Source: Nitrospira japonica (GTDB taxonomy: Bacteria; Nitrospirota; Nitrospiria; Nitrospirales; Nitrospiraceae). From it: DNA of 64,000 nt. Numbering within the stretch: position 1 is the first letter of the stretch; every line of letters starts with the position of its first letter. The notes beneath the pieces were generated by a model. It saw only the letters and a list, made by a program, of their open reading frames with translations. It was not told where the DNA came from and did no database searches. This document shows, piece after piece, positions 24,681 through 33,901 of this stretch. Both the position numbers and the translations under genes were made by a program. Location: assembly GCF_900169565.1 (NCBI RefSeq), contig NZ_LT828648.1, positions 1,924,876-1,988,875 on the forward strand. The letters are read 5' to 3'.

Positions 24681-25963
24681 AGCGCTCCGCCGACGGCCCG
24701 CTCAAGCCGGGCTAGGGAAACGGAGAGCTCATATCGGACTTGGGCATAGTCCATCTGGATTTGGCGTTGGACACGCTGGGCATCGAAGACTTCCAAGAGA
24801 CTGGACGCTCCCTGTTGAAAGCTGAACTGAGCGAGCCGGAGCGCTTCCTGCGCTTGCTTCAGCAAGCCTTTGTCGAATACGTCAATCAGCTCAGCCGTCG
24901 TTCTGGCGTCCTGATAGTGCTGGTGCACCGCCCGGGCCAGTTCGTTGCGGGCGCGCAACAATTCAGCCTCTTCCCGGCGTTTGGTGCCCAGTGAGGCGGC
25001 AATTTCTCCTTGGCGTCGATACCATACGGGGACCGGGATAGACAGGCCGCCCTGGACGGCCTCGCGGCCGATTTCGCGCCAGTAGCTTCCGTTGACGGTC
25101 ACATTGGGTACTCTCGACTGGCGTTCGAATTCAATCCGCCAGTCCGATTGCTCGACGGATTGCAGCAGGCGCCGAATCGTCGGATGCTCCTGAACCATTT
25201 TGGCCATCAGCGCATCGATACGCAATTCTCTGGGCATGTTGAGAAAATCGCCTTGAACGACATACGAGGTCCCGAGCCCGCCGCCCGTGAAGGTGTCCAC
25301 GATCACCCGATTGACCCTCACGACATTTTCGGCGCGGACGAGGAGCTGCTTGGCCTTCAGGATTTCCACTTCGGCTTTGATCAATTCAAATTGGGGCGCT
25401 TCCCCCGATTTGACCCTGGCCTTGACGATCCTGCCGACCCCTTCGACGATTTCAAGGTTCTGCTGGGCCAGCGCGGCGTCCTGTTGAGCGAGCAGGAGAT
25501 CATAAAATGCCACTTTCACCTGCGCGGCCAGGTTCAACCGGGTCTCGGACATGCCCGCGTTCGCCGTCGCCAGCCCGGCATCGGCGACTCGTTTGCGGGC
25601 GGAACGCATGGCCGGCCACTCCACCGGCTGTCCGAGAATGAAGTTGTATTCGAAGATGGATTCACGGTTCAGGGAGTCGCGAATATCGGCGCGTCCGGTG
25701 TCACGAATTTCACCGTATCCCGCGTTCCCCATGACGGTCGGATTGGGATAGGCACCCGCCGCCGTCTGCTGGCCGCGTTGGTGCTCGATGTCCCCCTCGG
25801 CGGAAGACACGACGGGATTTCTGGCAAGCGCCATCTCGATGATGGTGCCGAGCTGATAGGTCGAAGTTCCTGCCGGTTCCACCGCCTGGGAGCGAGTGGT
25901 CACGGCGCCGATCTGAAGCGCCGCGGTGAGGAAGATGAGCGAGGAAAGCCGTTGGTGCGTCAT
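24677..25963 (-). CDS. CzcC/TolC-family outer-membrane efflux protein
   Basis: Outer-membrane channel of the metal efflux system, 428 residues. A signal peptide (first 28 residues) is followed by two OEP repeats: MALARNPVVSSAEGDIEHQRGQ early and ARNELARAVHQHYQDARTTAEL later, with long amphipathic helices between. AAAAGGACG lies just before the start. It is the first gene of the czcCBA-like operon. A receiver protein gene is transcribed in the same direction 128 bases upstream. Confidence 0.9.
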   Translation of the reverse strand: MTHQRLSSLIFLTAALQIGAVTTRSQAVEPAGTSTYQLGTIIEMALARNPVVSSAEGDIEHQRGQQTAAGAYPNPTVMGNAGYGEIRDTGRADIRDSLNRESIFEYNFILGQPVEWPAMRSARKRVADAGLATANAGMSETRLNLAAQVKVAFYDLLLAQQDAALAQQNLEIVEGVGRIVKARVKSGEAPQFELIKAEVEILKAKQLLVRAENVVRVNRVIVDTFTGGGLGTSYVVQGDFLNMPRELRIDALMAKMVQEHPTIRRLLQSVEQSDWRIEFERQSRVPNVTVNGSYWREIGREAVQGGLSIPVPVWYRRQGEIAASLGTKRREEAELLRARNELARAVHQHYQDARTTAELIDVFDKGLLKQAQEALRLAQFSFQQGASSLLEVFDAQRVQRQIQMDYAQVRYELSVSLARLERAVGGAL

Positions 25964-26091
25964 AAATCGTCCTTTTCGATCGGGTGGTCGTCTCGGGGCT
26001 ATTCGAGTTCGGCCCGACGAGGCAAGCTGTCCGCCACGCGCGTTCGTAATCTGATCCGGAGAAATTCAGGCGCTGCCTGCGCACGTTCCGT

Positions 26092-26523
26092 TCACTCCTG
26101 GAATACACTTAAACACTTGCGTCGAAACAACTCGGAATCAAAGGGTTTGACGATATACTCCTTTGCTCCGGCATTCATGGCCTGTCGCAGATCGGCCACG
26201 TGCAGAGAATCGGCCATGACGATGACTGGAATGGTTGGGAATCGGGCGCGTACCTCTCGAAGCACCGCGGACCCATTGAGGCCCGGCAGAAACAGCTCGA
26301 CGAGGAGCCCGTGAAACGGGTTGGTATGCTGATCGACCGTGAGGCGCGAGAGTCCGGCGTTCCCGTCGGATTCAACGGTGACCTGAAAGCCGAGGGCGCT
26401 CAATCGATCGTGCAGGATGCCTCGAACGTCATCGTCGCCGTCGATCACCAGGATGCGTCGCGAAAGCGATGTCGGTGTCACTCGGCAGGCCTGCAAAGAT
26501 AACGCATCAATGTTCACCACCAC
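26092..26523 (-). CDS. Single-domain receiver protein with Glu at the phosphorylation position
   Basis: A 143-residue protein consisting of a receiver domain (ILVIDGDDDVRG to YIVKPF). The position normally occupied by the phospho-accepting Asp is Glu76 (LLVELFLPGLNG), and the usual Thr/Ser of beta-4 is Ala (VIVMADS); the Lys of KPF and the first acidic Asp28 are kept. Such a protein probably cannot be phosphorylated normally. The start is taken as GTG 26523; a shorter start is possible because no strong Shine-Dalgarno is seen. It lies between the efflux operon and the two-component genes on the same strand. Confidence 0.75.
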   Translation of the reverse strand: MVVNIDALSLQACRVTPTSLSRRILVIDGDDDVRGILHDRLSALGFQVTVESDGNAGLSRLTVDQHTNPFHGLLVELFLPGLNGSAVLREVRARFPTIPVIVMADSLHVADLRQAMNAGAKEYIVKPFDSELFRRKCLSVFQE

Positions 26524-26814
26524 TCACCATTCCGGATGCAAGGCGTACACGCGGGGTCTCGACCATGACTTGACGGATGTCGCGCAGCCTCAGGTTCCCA
26601 TTGCATCGGGTACGATGCCGCATGGCATTCGGGGAACGTGCTGTCCGAGGACGTCAGACGTGCTGTATCACGAAGCGGAGTGACCGATCGCATCGCACCG
26701 AACGAGAGTCTAGCAGGTGGTACGCAAGGACCCGGAGAGGAACGTTACGGGCGCATGTGGGAGAAACTACCGGTTTCAGCGGGAAGAACTACGGGAAAGC
26801 CCGTGACATTCGAC

Positions 26815-27459
26815 TCATGAGCTGGCGACCAGACCGTGCGCGACGGCGTATTTCACCAAGTCGGCGGTCGTGTGCAAATCCAGCAGTTCCATGATCTTGG
26901 CTTTGTGAAATTCGACGGTTCGATGGGACACCTTGAGCTGTGCGGCGATCTCCTTGGCCGAGAATCCTTCCGCTACGAGTTGAAGGATTTCGCGCTGCCT
27001 CATGGTGAGGTCGTCCGCTACCGCGATACGGGGCTGGCCGGGAGTCAGGAATGAGCTGATCACGTCTTTGGTGACCAGGGGGGTCACGTAATAATTGCCT
27101 CCCATCACGCATTGAATGGCCTGGACCAATTCCTTTCCCGCGGATCGCTTGAGGAGGTAACCGGAGGCGCCGGCCTTGAATGCCTCGCTGATGTACGCGG
27201 TATCCGCATGCATGGTGACGAAGATGAGTTTCACCTCCGGAAGCAGCCGCTTCAGTTTCTTGGCCGCGTCGATGCCGTTCAGACGCGGCATCGCAATATC
27301 GAGCAGAATCAGATCGGGGCGGATCTGTTCCGCGGCTTCGACGAGGGCGCGTCCGTCCTCGACGGTGCCGGCAAGATCGCAATGATCTTCCAACAGCTTC
27401 TTGAACCCCTCGAGAACGAGGGTATGGTCGTCAGCCAGCAGGATTCGAGGTTTCTTCAT
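26815..27459 (-). CDS. NarL/FixJ-family response regulator
   Basis: A 214-residue regulator. The receiver domain (RILLADDHTLV) has its phospho-acceptor at Asp54 (LILLDIAMP) and Lys in GYLLKRS. The C-terminal LuxR-type HTH reads LTMRQREILQLVAEGFSAKE and ends in RTVEFHKAKIM. ATG 27459 has AGGAG upstream and overlaps the 3' end of the sensor kinase gene by 29 bases, so the pair is coupled. A small hairpin (ACGGG/CCCGT, 26791-26804) follows. Targets are unknown; the efflux genes downstream are candidates. Confidence 0.92.
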   Translation of the reverse strand: MKKPRILLADDHTLVLEGFKKLLEDHCDLAGTVEDGRALVEAAEQIRPDLILLDIAMPRLNGIDAAKKLKRLLPEVKLIFVTMHADTAYISEAFKAGASGYLLKRSAGKELVQAIQCVMGGNYYVTPLVTKDVISSFLTPGQPRIAVADDLTMRQREILQLVAEGFSAKEIAAQLKVSHRTVEFHKAKIMELLDLHTTADLVKYAVAHGLVASS

Positions 27460-28936
27460 CGGCGGTAACTCCTGGAAGGGGGACGAGCACGGAAATCCGT
27501 GTGCCCTGACCGGTTTGCGAGTGAATCTCCATTCGACCCTGTATGGCGCGGACCCGCTCGCGCATGTTGATCAACCCCAACCCGCGTCGATGACGATGTT
27601 GGGCGGGGTCGAACCCTTTCCCATTGTCCTGGATGGATAGCGTAACCGCAGAGCCGTCGCAGGTCAATTCAAGCTCGACGCGCGAAGCCGTGGCGTGTCG
27701 GGAGACGTTTGCGAGGCTTTCTTGAGTGATCCGGTACAGGCAGGAGGCGACATCACGAGGGAAGGGTTGTGTCAGTTCCTCCTGGACCACGATGGTCTTG
27801 ACGCCGGTCCTTGCAGAAAACTCATCCGTCAGCTGTGTGAGGGCGGCCGGAAGACCCAAATCGTCCAAAATCGACGAGTGGAACTGGTACGCGATGCGCC
27901 GGACGTCGTCGGAGATGGTCGCCAGACGCTGGGCCAACGACTGAATGGCCTGTCGGGACTGCTCGCCGGACAGTGCCGGCTCCGTTTCCATGTTGCCCAG
28001 TTCGATGGCCAGAATGGCCAGCCGTTGATTGATATCGTCATGCAGTTCGCGCGAGATTCGCCGGCGCTCCTCTTCCTGCGCGGTCATCAATTGCGCCGTC
28101 AGCGACTGCAGCTGTTGTTCGGTCTGCTGGCGGTCCGTGATATCCCGCAGAATCACCGTAAAGGTCGTCTTTTCGGCGATGGTCAGCTTGGAAATGCTGG
28201 CCTCGGCGGGAAATTCCCGTCCGTCTTTCCTCAAGCCAAACACCTCCCGCCGTTCGGCCATCGGACGCGCGGACTCGGGACCAAACGCGAAAGCCTGGAC
28301 GTTCGACGGATGATGGATCCGGTAGCGGGCGGGCAGCAGCAGTTCGACCGGCCGCCCAAGGACTTCCTCCGGGCTGTACCCGAACAACCGCGATGCTCCT
28401 TGATTGAAGAGCGAGATGGATCGGTCCTCCTCGATCAAAATGATCGCATCTTGGGCGATATCCAGAATCCCGGCCAGACGCCCCTCCGAGAGCCGAAAAG
28501 CCTGTTCGGTCTGCATGCGTTCGGTCACCTCCGACACCAACGCCTCATTGACACCGGCGAGTTGCCTGGTCCGTTCGACCACCTTCTCCTCGAGTCGCTC
28601 ATTGGCTTTCTGCAGCGCGGCCTCCGCCTGCCGGCGCTTCAGGGCGAACCACACCACGACCCAGATGATGATGATCGTGAAGGCGCAATTGCCGATGGGA
28701 ATCCAGAGAGGCAGTTCCGGCGTGCTGGAACTGAGGAATACGGCCAAGACGGTCAGAGCGGTGCTCAGGACGGCGGTAGCCGACATGAGCCATCGGATGC
28801 GCGATCCGATCGCGATCACGACGACCAGCGCATAGAGAAAATGGTCGGCGAATCCGAGCGGGGTGAGAATGTCCAGAACGAACAGTCCTGCAATCAGCAA
28901 CAGGATGGCACCGATTCGCCACCATTCGTTGATCAC
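27431..28936 (-). CDS. Membrane sensor histidine kinase, NarX/HisKA_3 type with PAS domain
   Basis: Partner of the response regulator. The N-terminal part has four or more membrane helices (IGAILLLIAGLFVLDIL to FTIIIIWVVVWFAL), then a short coiled coil, a PAS domain (DAIILIEEDRSISLFNQGAS) with a PAC-like tail, the HisKA_3 dimerisation region with the phospho-histidine in SRELHDDINQ, and a HATPase domain ending in GLGLINMRERV. GTG 28936 is preceded by GGAG at ideal distance; GTG 28969 would add 11 residues. The stimulus cannot be read from sequence. Confidence 0.9.
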   Translation of the reverse strand: MINEWWRIGAILLLIAGLFVLDILTPLGFADHFLYALVVVIAIGSRIRWLMSATAVLSTALTVLAVFLSSSTPELPLWIPIGNCAFTIIIIWVVVWFALKRRQAEAALQKANERLEEKVVERTRQLAGVNEALVSEVTERMQTEQAFRLSEGRLAGILDIAQDAIILIEEDRSISLFNQGASRLFGYSPEEVLGRPVELLLPARYRIHHPSNVQAFAFGPESARPMAERREVFGLRKDGREFPAEASISKLTIAEKTTFTVILRDITDRQQTEQQLQSLTAQLMTAQEEERRRISRELHDDINQRLAILAIELGNMETEPALSGEQSRQAIQSLAQRLATISDDVRRIAYQFHSSILDDLGLPAALTQLTDEFSARTGVKTIVVQEELTQPFPRDVASCLYRITQESLANVSRHATASRVELELTCDGSAVTLSIQDNGKGFDPAQHRHRRGLGLINMRERVRAIQGRMEIHSQTGQGTRISVLVPLPGVTADEETSNPAG

Positions 28937-29090
28937 AGATCGCTCCAAGAAGGCATCATGAATCGTCACCTCGCAGTGGCCAGAGTATGAGCCGTTCCCG
29001 CTCGGGTGATCAAGATAGACGCCGACTCACTCGTCTCGATCGCAGGGAAAGTCCTTGACGACCGATGAGAAGGGTTGTATCCCCTTATCC

Positions 29091-29999
29091 ATGTCGAATT
29101 CATCCGTCGGACTGGCCTATGGCGCGATCGTATCCGCCGCGGTGCTTTGGGGCGGCTCGATCGTGGCGCAAAAGCTTGCCTTGAGCGGGTTTTCCGCGGT
29201 TGAAGCCTCGGTGCTGCGCGATATCGGTGGACTGGTCATTCTGCTGGCTACGTGGTGGTGGCAGGAACGCTCATTGGCCGGCCTGACGACGGCGGATGTC
29301 CGCATCCTTTTGGGGCTCGGACTCGGCGTCCTCGGCAATCATCTGTTGATCCTGATGGGGCTCAATTATGTGAGCGGCGCCGTAGCCGGCGTCATCATCG
29401 GCTCCGCCCCGGTCGTGACGGCGCTTTTGTCGGCGGTGTTGATTCAAGACGTGCCCTTGCGCCTCGTCTTGGGCGGAAGCCTGGTGTCATGTATGGGGGT
29501 CGCGCTGGTCTCCGTGTCGGGTTTTCGGGCGGCGGGCGAACGGCCGCTGCTCGGCAGCGTCCTGGTCTTTCTCGGCGTGATCAGCTGGGCGCTGTATAGC
29601 ATCGGGAGTCGGGCCATCATGGACAGGGTATCGGCCCTGACTGTGAATTGGACGACGCTCTCGGTTGCGACGGCACTTCAGATTCCGCTCTTGTGGACGG
29701 ACCGCAAAGTCACCCAGGCTGGCTGGACCTCCGTAGGTGTCCACGATTGGGTGGCGCTCGGCTATCTGATCGTGTTTGCAACCGCGGTCGCGCAGCAGGC
29801 GTGGTTGTATGGAGTGAAGGGCATCGGACCGTCCCGCGCGTCCGTGCTGGGGAATCTGACGCCGGTCGCGGCGGTGGCGTTATCCGCGTTGATCCTCGGC
29901 GAATCGGTCGGGATGATCGAGGTGGTGGGGATCACCCTGATTCTGACCGGCGTCTGGATGGTCCACCGCCGAATGGAGAGCCATACCGTGGAGAGCTGA
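29091..29999 (+). CDS. EamA/DMT-family transporter
   Basis: An inner-membrane drug/metabolite transporter family protein, about 302 residues, with ten predicted helices in two EamA repeats. The first runs from VGLAYGAIVSAAVLWGGSIV, the second from LLGSVLVFLGVISWALYSIG. Motifs such as GALRD-like EASVLRDIGG and TPVAAVALSALILGE are usual. ATG 29091 was chosen; a TTG at 29055 would add 12 residues. It is divergent from the histidine kinase gene. Substrate is unknown; such proteins export amino acids or metabolites. Confidence 0.87.
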   Translation: MSNSSVGLAYGAIVSAAVLWGGSIVAQKLALSGFSAVEASVLRDIGGLVILLATWWWQERSLAGLTTADVRILLGLGLGVLGNHLLILMGLNYVSGAVAGVIIGSAPVVTALLSAVLIQDVPLRLVLGGSLVSCMGVALVSVSGFRAAGERPLLGSVLVFLGVISWALYSIGSRAIMDRVSALTVNWTTLSVATALQIPLLWTDRKVTQAGWTSVGVHDWVALGYLIVFATAVAQQAWLYGVKGIGPSRASVLGNLTPVAAVALSALILGESVGMIEVVGITLILTGVWMVHRRMESHTVES

Positions 30000-30067
30000 T
30001 TCGCCCTCAGTAGTGGTTTCCAGTATTATGCCAATATTGTAATCGAGCGCAGATCTAAGAGGACATC

Positions 30068-30460
30068 GTGATCCAGCAGCGAATCGAAGAAGTCACCAAG
30101 GCCAACGAACGATTTTACGAAGCCTTCGGCTCGTTGGACATCGCGAAGATGGACGAGGTATGGGCCCATCTGGAGTATGTGACGTGCATCCATCCGGGGT
30201 GGACGCTGCGCACTGAATGGCGGGCTGTCCGCGATTCGTGGGTGCTCATTTTCAACAACACATTCTCCATGCAGTTTGATCTCACCGACGTGACCGTGCA
30301 GGTGGCCGGTGATATTGCCTGGGTCATCTGCGTCGAGAATATCACCAGTCAGCAGTCGGACGAGCCGCGGCATATGCGTGTACTTGCCACCAACCTGTTC
30401 GAGCGCATCGGCGACGAATGGTTGATGACGCATCACCACGGGAGCGCGGTGGTCGAGTAA
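30068..30460 (+). CDS. SnoaL/NTF2-like protein
   Basis: A 130-residue cone-shaped NTF2-like protein of the SnoaL-like/DUF4440 type. Typical elements are the N-terminal helix (RIEEVTKANERFYEAFGSLD), DEVWAHLEYVTCIHPG, and the C-terminal beta-sheet ending WLMTHHHGS with a pair of conserved histidines. The start is GTG 30068 with AAGAGGA upstream. Proteins of this group are often annotated as ketosteroid-isomerase-like with no known reaction; the histidines may line a pocket. Confidence 0.8.
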   Translation: MIQQRIEEVTKANERFYEAFGSLDIAKMDEVWAHLEYVTCIHPGWTLRTEWRAVRDSWVLIFNNTFSMQFDLTDVTVQVAGDIAWVICVENITSQQSDEPRHMRVLATNLFERIGDEWLMTHHHGSAVVE

Positions 30461-30487
30461 TCGCGCGTGTGTCGGTCAAAGGGCGAA

Positions 30488-30724
30488 CTAGGACTTTTGG
30501 CTTGCGGCGGGCGGTTCGACGGCACGGACGGTCTGCCGCCATTCCGCGACGATCGCGTCCCGCTGCTCCATGGTCATGCCGGCATAGGTCAAGAACATCT
30601 GAGGCCCTTTGCGCCGGCGCCAGGTGAGATAATGAAGAAAATGTTCCTTGCAGACGTTCTGTGTGCCGGCGGGCGCGTACACCTTCCCTTGGCAGCCTTC
30701 GATGATGCAATGAAGTTGGATCAC
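30488..30724 (-). CDS. Small Cys/His-containing hypothetical protein
   Basis: A 78-residue protein not recognised as a named family. Cys6, Cys11 and Cys25 with nearby His28 and His31 (CIIEGCQGKVYAPAG, NVCKEHFLHYLTW) suggest a small zinc-binding fold. A good AAGAGGAA stands before the ATG, which supports translation. It lies alone on the minus strand between two plus-strand genes. Basic residues RRRK in the middle might contact nucleic acid, which is a guess. Confidence 0.6.
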   Translation of the reverse strand: MIQLHCIIEGCQGKVYAPAGTQNVCKEHFLHYLTWRRRKGPQMFLTYAGMTMEQRDAIVAEWRQTVRAVEPPAASQKS

Positions 30725-30795
30725 GTCGTTCCTCTTGCGAGCCGGCAGTATGCACGACCGGTGGCCGACTTTTCAACCACCGTGCAGGTGTCATG

Positions 30796-32319
30796 ATGCC
30801 GGCGTTCCGATACGGCTCTGTATCCGGCCCCAAGCCTGTGAAGCTTCTGGCGCTGTGTCTCGTGGCCGTTGCGGCTCTGACGTCCTGCACGTCGGCCTCC
30901 TCCGAGGTATTCCATTCGGATCGTCCCATTTCCCAGACCACGGCGCCTACGGAGACGCTGCTGCCTGAAGGGTTGGCGGTAGGCGATATGACAAGCCGGT
31001 CGGCGGTGCTGTGGCTGCGTACGGATGGCTCGAAAGCCGTGCAGGTCTTATGGGCCCCGCTCGACGATTGGAAGAAGATGGGCGCCATGGCGTCGGTGCG
31101 ACCGGCGGTGCCCGAAACTCCGGTGCTGGTCACGAGGCCGGAAACCGATTTCACCCTCTCGGTACCGCTGGAACATCTGGCGCCCGCCACGCGCTATCGA
31201 TACCGTGTTCTCGTCGATTCCGTCGAACAGGCGTCCGGGTCGCTGCGGGGTACTCTGGCGGCAACCGGCGAATTCACCACGTTGCCGGAACCGGAGCAAT
31301 CCGTGCCGCTCTCCTTTGCATGGAGCGGCGATCTGGGAGGTCAGGATCGGTGCCGGCAAGGGGAGGCAGGCTATCCGATCTTCGACGGGATGGCCGCGCA
31401 GCATCCCGATTTCTTCGTCTTTCTCGGCGACACCATCTATGCGGATGGCGTCTGCTCGGCTCCTCCCAACGAACCGGGAGCCGGCTTCGTCGCCACGAAT
31501 CTTCAGGAATATCGGCTGCGACATCGGTACCAACGCGGGGCCTCGGCGTTACGAAGACTGTTGAGCGGTGTCCCTGTGTATGTGATCTGGGATGATCATG
31601 AAGTCAGAGACAATTTTTCCGGCCCGTACGAACCCCGGATGGCCGCGGGCCGTCAGGCGCTCCGGGAATATTGGCCGATCGCGATGCAGGCCGGCGATCC
31701 CGATCGCCTGTATCGCAGCGTGCGCTATGGCGCGAACCTCGAACTCTTCATCCTCGATACGCGGCAATATCGCAGCAAGAATGCCGATCCCGACGGGCCG
31801 GAGAAGACCATGCTTGGGCCCGCTCAGTTGGCCTGGTTGCTCGATGGGCTGCGGAAGTCTACGGCGACGTGGAAAGCCGTGGTCACGAGCGTTCCTCTTT
31901 CGATTCCCAAAGGCGGTGGGGGGGCGGCCCCGGGGTATGACGGGTGGTCTGGCGGACCGGCCGGCGGGTCGGACGGGACCGGTTTTGAACGGGAACGGCA
32001 AGTCATCGTCGATCACATCCTTGCTGACCGGATCAAGAACGTCGTATTCCTGGCCGGCGACGTCCACTATGTGCAAGCCAACGGCTATGATCCGGATAAT
32101 GACGGCCGGATTGATTTTCATGAGTTCGTGTCGGGGCCACTCTCTGCACGATTCGGTCGCATGACGCCGCCGACTCCAAGCCTGCATCCGACCGTCCTGC
32201 TCAACGACGGCGGGTACTCCAACTTCGGACTCGTTCGAGTCACCGCCGAGTCGTTCGAGGTCGCGTTTGTCGACGATACCGGTAAGACCCGCTTCTCCCA
32301 CCGTCTGCAGGCTCACTAA
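30796..32319 (+). CDS. PhoD-like alkaline phosphatase/phosphodiesterase lipoprotein
   Basis: A 507-residue secreted metallophosphoesterase of the PhoD family. The signal peptide has a lipobox (AALTSC). After a fibronectin-like PhoD N-terminal domain (SRSAVLWLRTD, YRYRVLVDS), the catalytic domain shows SWSGDLG-like FAWSGDLGG, FLGDTIYADG, VIWDDHEVRDNF and FLAGDVHYVQ, which hold the metal ligands. PhoD enzymes hydrolyse phosphomonoesters and diesters in the periplasm with Ca and Fe. Two adjacent ATG codons (30793, 30796) can serve as start. No Pho box was identified. Confidence 0.88.
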   Translation: MPAFRYGSVSGPKPVKLLALCLVAVAALTSCTSASSEVFHSDRPISQTTAPTETLLPEGLAVGDMTSRSAVLWLRTDGSKAVQVLWAPLDDWKKMGAMASVRPAVPETPVLVTRPETDFTLSVPLEHLAPATRYRYRVLVDSVEQASGSLRGTLAATGEFTTLPEPEQSVPLSFAWSGDLGGQDRCRQGEAGYPIFDGMAAQHPDFFVFLGDTIYADGVCSAPPNEPGAGFVATNLQEYRLRHRYQRGASALRRLLSGVPVYVIWDDHEVRDNFSGPYEPRMAAGRQALREYWPIAMQAGDPDRLYRSVRYGANLELFILDTRQYRSKNADPDGPEKTMLGPAQLAWLLDGLRKSTATWKAVVTSVPLSIPKGGGGAAPGYDGWSGGPAGGSDGTGFERERQVIVDHILADRIKNVVFLAGDVHYVQANGYDPDNDGRIDFHEFVSGPLSARFGRMTPPTPSLHPTVLLNDGGYSNFGLVRVTAESFEVAFVDDTGKTRFSHRLQAH

Positions 32320-32381
32320 CCGGGGACTCTTGCATTCCCGGTCGGCAACCGGGTACGGTAGCCACCTTTGCGGACCGGTGA

Positions 32382-32648
32382 ATGCCCTATCGCGTATTCA
32401 TGCTATTACAGCTCATTTCGGTGGCCGGGGCGCTGATGGTATTGGCGGCTTACGGGCTCAATCAAAGCGGAGTGTGGCGGGAACTCCATTCCGGCTATCT
32501 GACACTGAACATCGTGGGGTCGTTGTTGTTGGGAATCGTCGCCATCGCCGATGGCCGGGCCGGTTTCATCCTCTTGGAGTTTGCCTGGGCCGCTCTGGGG
32601 ATTCTCGGCGTCATTCGGGCGTTCCGTGCGCGGCAGCACCATCCGTAG
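32382..32648 (+). CDS. Small three-helix membrane protein, CBU_0592-like
   Basis: An 88-residue membrane protein with three helices: LLQLISVAGALMVLAAYGL, LTLNIVGSLLLGIVAIADG and FILLEFAWAALGILGVIRA. The arrangement (GALMVLAAYGLNQ, N-x-V-G-S, LEFAW) matches the CBU_0592 family of uncharacterised bacterial membrane proteins. No strong Shine-Dalgarno; the ATG at 32382 gives the expected length. It lies 62 bases after the PhoD-like gene and may be co-transcribed. Confidence 0.65.
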   Translation: MPYRVFMLLQLISVAGALMVLAAYGLNQSGVWRELHSGYLTLNIVGSLLLGIVAIADGRAGFILLEFAWAALGILGVIRAFRARQHHP

Positions 32649-32719
32649 AAGAGGTTTGGACAAGAAGGTTTGAACACCATAGGCGCGGGCCGTACGAAGG
32701 CTCGCCAAGGAGAACAATC

Positions 32720-33202
32720 ATGGCAGGGCTGATGTCGGCAGACGAAGTTTTCGAGAAAGCACAGGCGGCGGCGGTAGGGGCGACGAACCCCGATGAGAAG
32801 GCGTTGCAGATCGATTATCCGGCGCTCAAGGAAAAAATCCACGCCGCATTGGGCGACCGCAAAGTCGCGCTGTGCCACATCAACAGATTTCTGCCGGAAG
32901 GATACGAGGACCAAGGACGGTTCAATCTCGTCCTGCTCACGGCCGGCAACGTCGTGTTCGACATCGTCATCGGCGATTCCTATTTCCGTTACGACGTCCT
33001 GTCCGTCGGACAGCTCGATAAGGTTCAGGTCATCGACGCGATGTGGGATAATCGCGAAAAGCGCCGCGAAGAGCCGTTCCTCAGTCTGCGCCTCATGCAT
33101 GCCGAAGAAACGCATCTCCTGCTGGCGCTGGATGAAGACGAGCGCAAGAGCCTGCTGGCATTCGCCAAGGCCGTGTCGGCGGCAAGGAACCCGGAACGCT
33201 GA
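32720..33202 (+). CDS. Conserved hypothetical protein, 160 residues
   Basis: Not recognised. A soluble alpha/beta protein without signal peptide: helical N-terminus (SADEVFEKAQAAA), a central sheet (GRFNLVLLTAGNVVFDIVIG, YFRYDVLSVGQLDKVQVID) and a C-terminal helix rich in Glu and Lys. ATG 32720 follows AAGGAG at a spacing of 6 bases, so although the frame is open back to 32267 this start is preferred. Stands alone between a membrane-protein gene and a convergent secreted-protein gene. Confidence 0.6.
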   Translation: MAGLMSADEVFEKAQAAAVGATNPDEKALQIDYPALKEKIHAALGDRKVALCHINRFLPEGYEDQGRFNLVLLTAGNVVFDIVIGDSYFRYDVLSVGQLDKVQVIDAMWDNREKRREEPFLSLRLMHAEETHLLLALDEDERKSLLAFAKAVSAARNPER

Positions 33203-33238
33203 ATCGTCGGGACTACCTGTCTGCCACGAGATTGGACC

Positions 33239-33781
33239 TCACGGCAGCCGTGCGAGGATCGTCTTCATCAGCGATTCGAGCGCCGGGCGCATCGACTCGG
33301 CCGGTTTGCCCTGCGGCGCATCGAGCGACAGCACGAGCGTGTGGTTTCCCGACTTCGTGACCAAAACTGCGATGTTGCTTTGGTACTTGTTGGCCGGCTT
33401 TGGGTAGAGGAAGTACGCACGCTCGCCGAATCCTGGGGCTGGCGTCTGCGGCTCCTTGTCCATCTTGAAGCTCTTCAGCGTGGACTCCCACGCCTCCCAC
33501 GATTTGGGGCCCGCATAGACCTTCAGTTCACTTATGCCAATGTTGCACATCCAGCCCCCTTGACCGGCGGGCTCGGCGTCGACAAACGGATCTCGACCGG
33601 CGGCATTCTTGACGTCGGCTCTCGTAATCAACGAGCAAGCCTGCAGACCGGCGTTCGGCGCCTTGCGCGTCAGCTCCTGCTCGGCTTGCTGGCGCGGCGT
33701 TTGCGCCTTTGCTAGCGCGGGGCACATCCACAGGGGAATCAGCAACATAGCACACGCGAACGATGTAAGCCTGATGTTCAT
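33239..33781 (-). CDS. Secreted hypothetical protein
   Basis: A 180-residue exported protein; the signal peptide MNIRLTSFACAMLLIPLWMC is cleaved near ALAKA-Q. The mature part has one likely disulfide (ACSLITRADVK and WMCNIGIS). The phrase CSLITRADV at the start of the mature domain is common in secreted proteins of the DUF3558-like sort, but the family is uncertain. ATG 33781 was chosen for the signal peptide; the frame extends to 33916. About 100 bases upstream of the start lies one copy of an 18-bp repeat shared with the purM-like gene. Confidence 0.6.
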   Translation of the reverse strand: MNIRLTSFACAMLLIPLWMCPALAKAQTPRQQAEQELTRKAPNAGLQACSLITRADVKNAAGRDPFVDAEPAGQGGWMCNIGISELKVYAGPKSWEAWESTLKSFKMDKEPQTPAPGFGERAYFLYPKPANKYQSNIAVLVTKSGNHTLVLSLDAPQGKPAESMRPALESLMKTILARLP

Positions 33782-33883
33782 CGCGTCTACTTCGGTCGGA
33801 TTGCGGGCGGGCAAGATGTGAATGGTCAACGTCATGAAAGATGTACTCACTCGCGCAGTGCGTGGTTTCATCAAGCTGAGGGA

Positions 33884-33901
33884 GGCAAGTCTAGTGCAAA
33901 G
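33884..33901 (-). repeat. 18-bp direct repeat, copy 1
   Basis: The plus-strand sequence GGCAAGTCTAGTGCAAAG occurs here and again at 37160-37177. Similarity continues to about 39 bases (roughly 31 identical). In both places it lies 94-103 bases upstream of a minus-strand gene start. It may be a shared promoter element, a dispersed repeat or a recombination scar. Confidence 0.7.

Noticed and set aside
25010-26314. A 434-codon plus-strand open frame opposite the CzcC-type gene
   Set aside because: Antisense to a clear TolC-family gene; no motif and no ribosome-binding site.
27695-28990. A 431-codon plus-strand open frame opposite the histidine kinase
   Set aside because: The kinase on the other strand has complete PAS, HisKA_3 and ATPase motifs, so this frame is a shadow.
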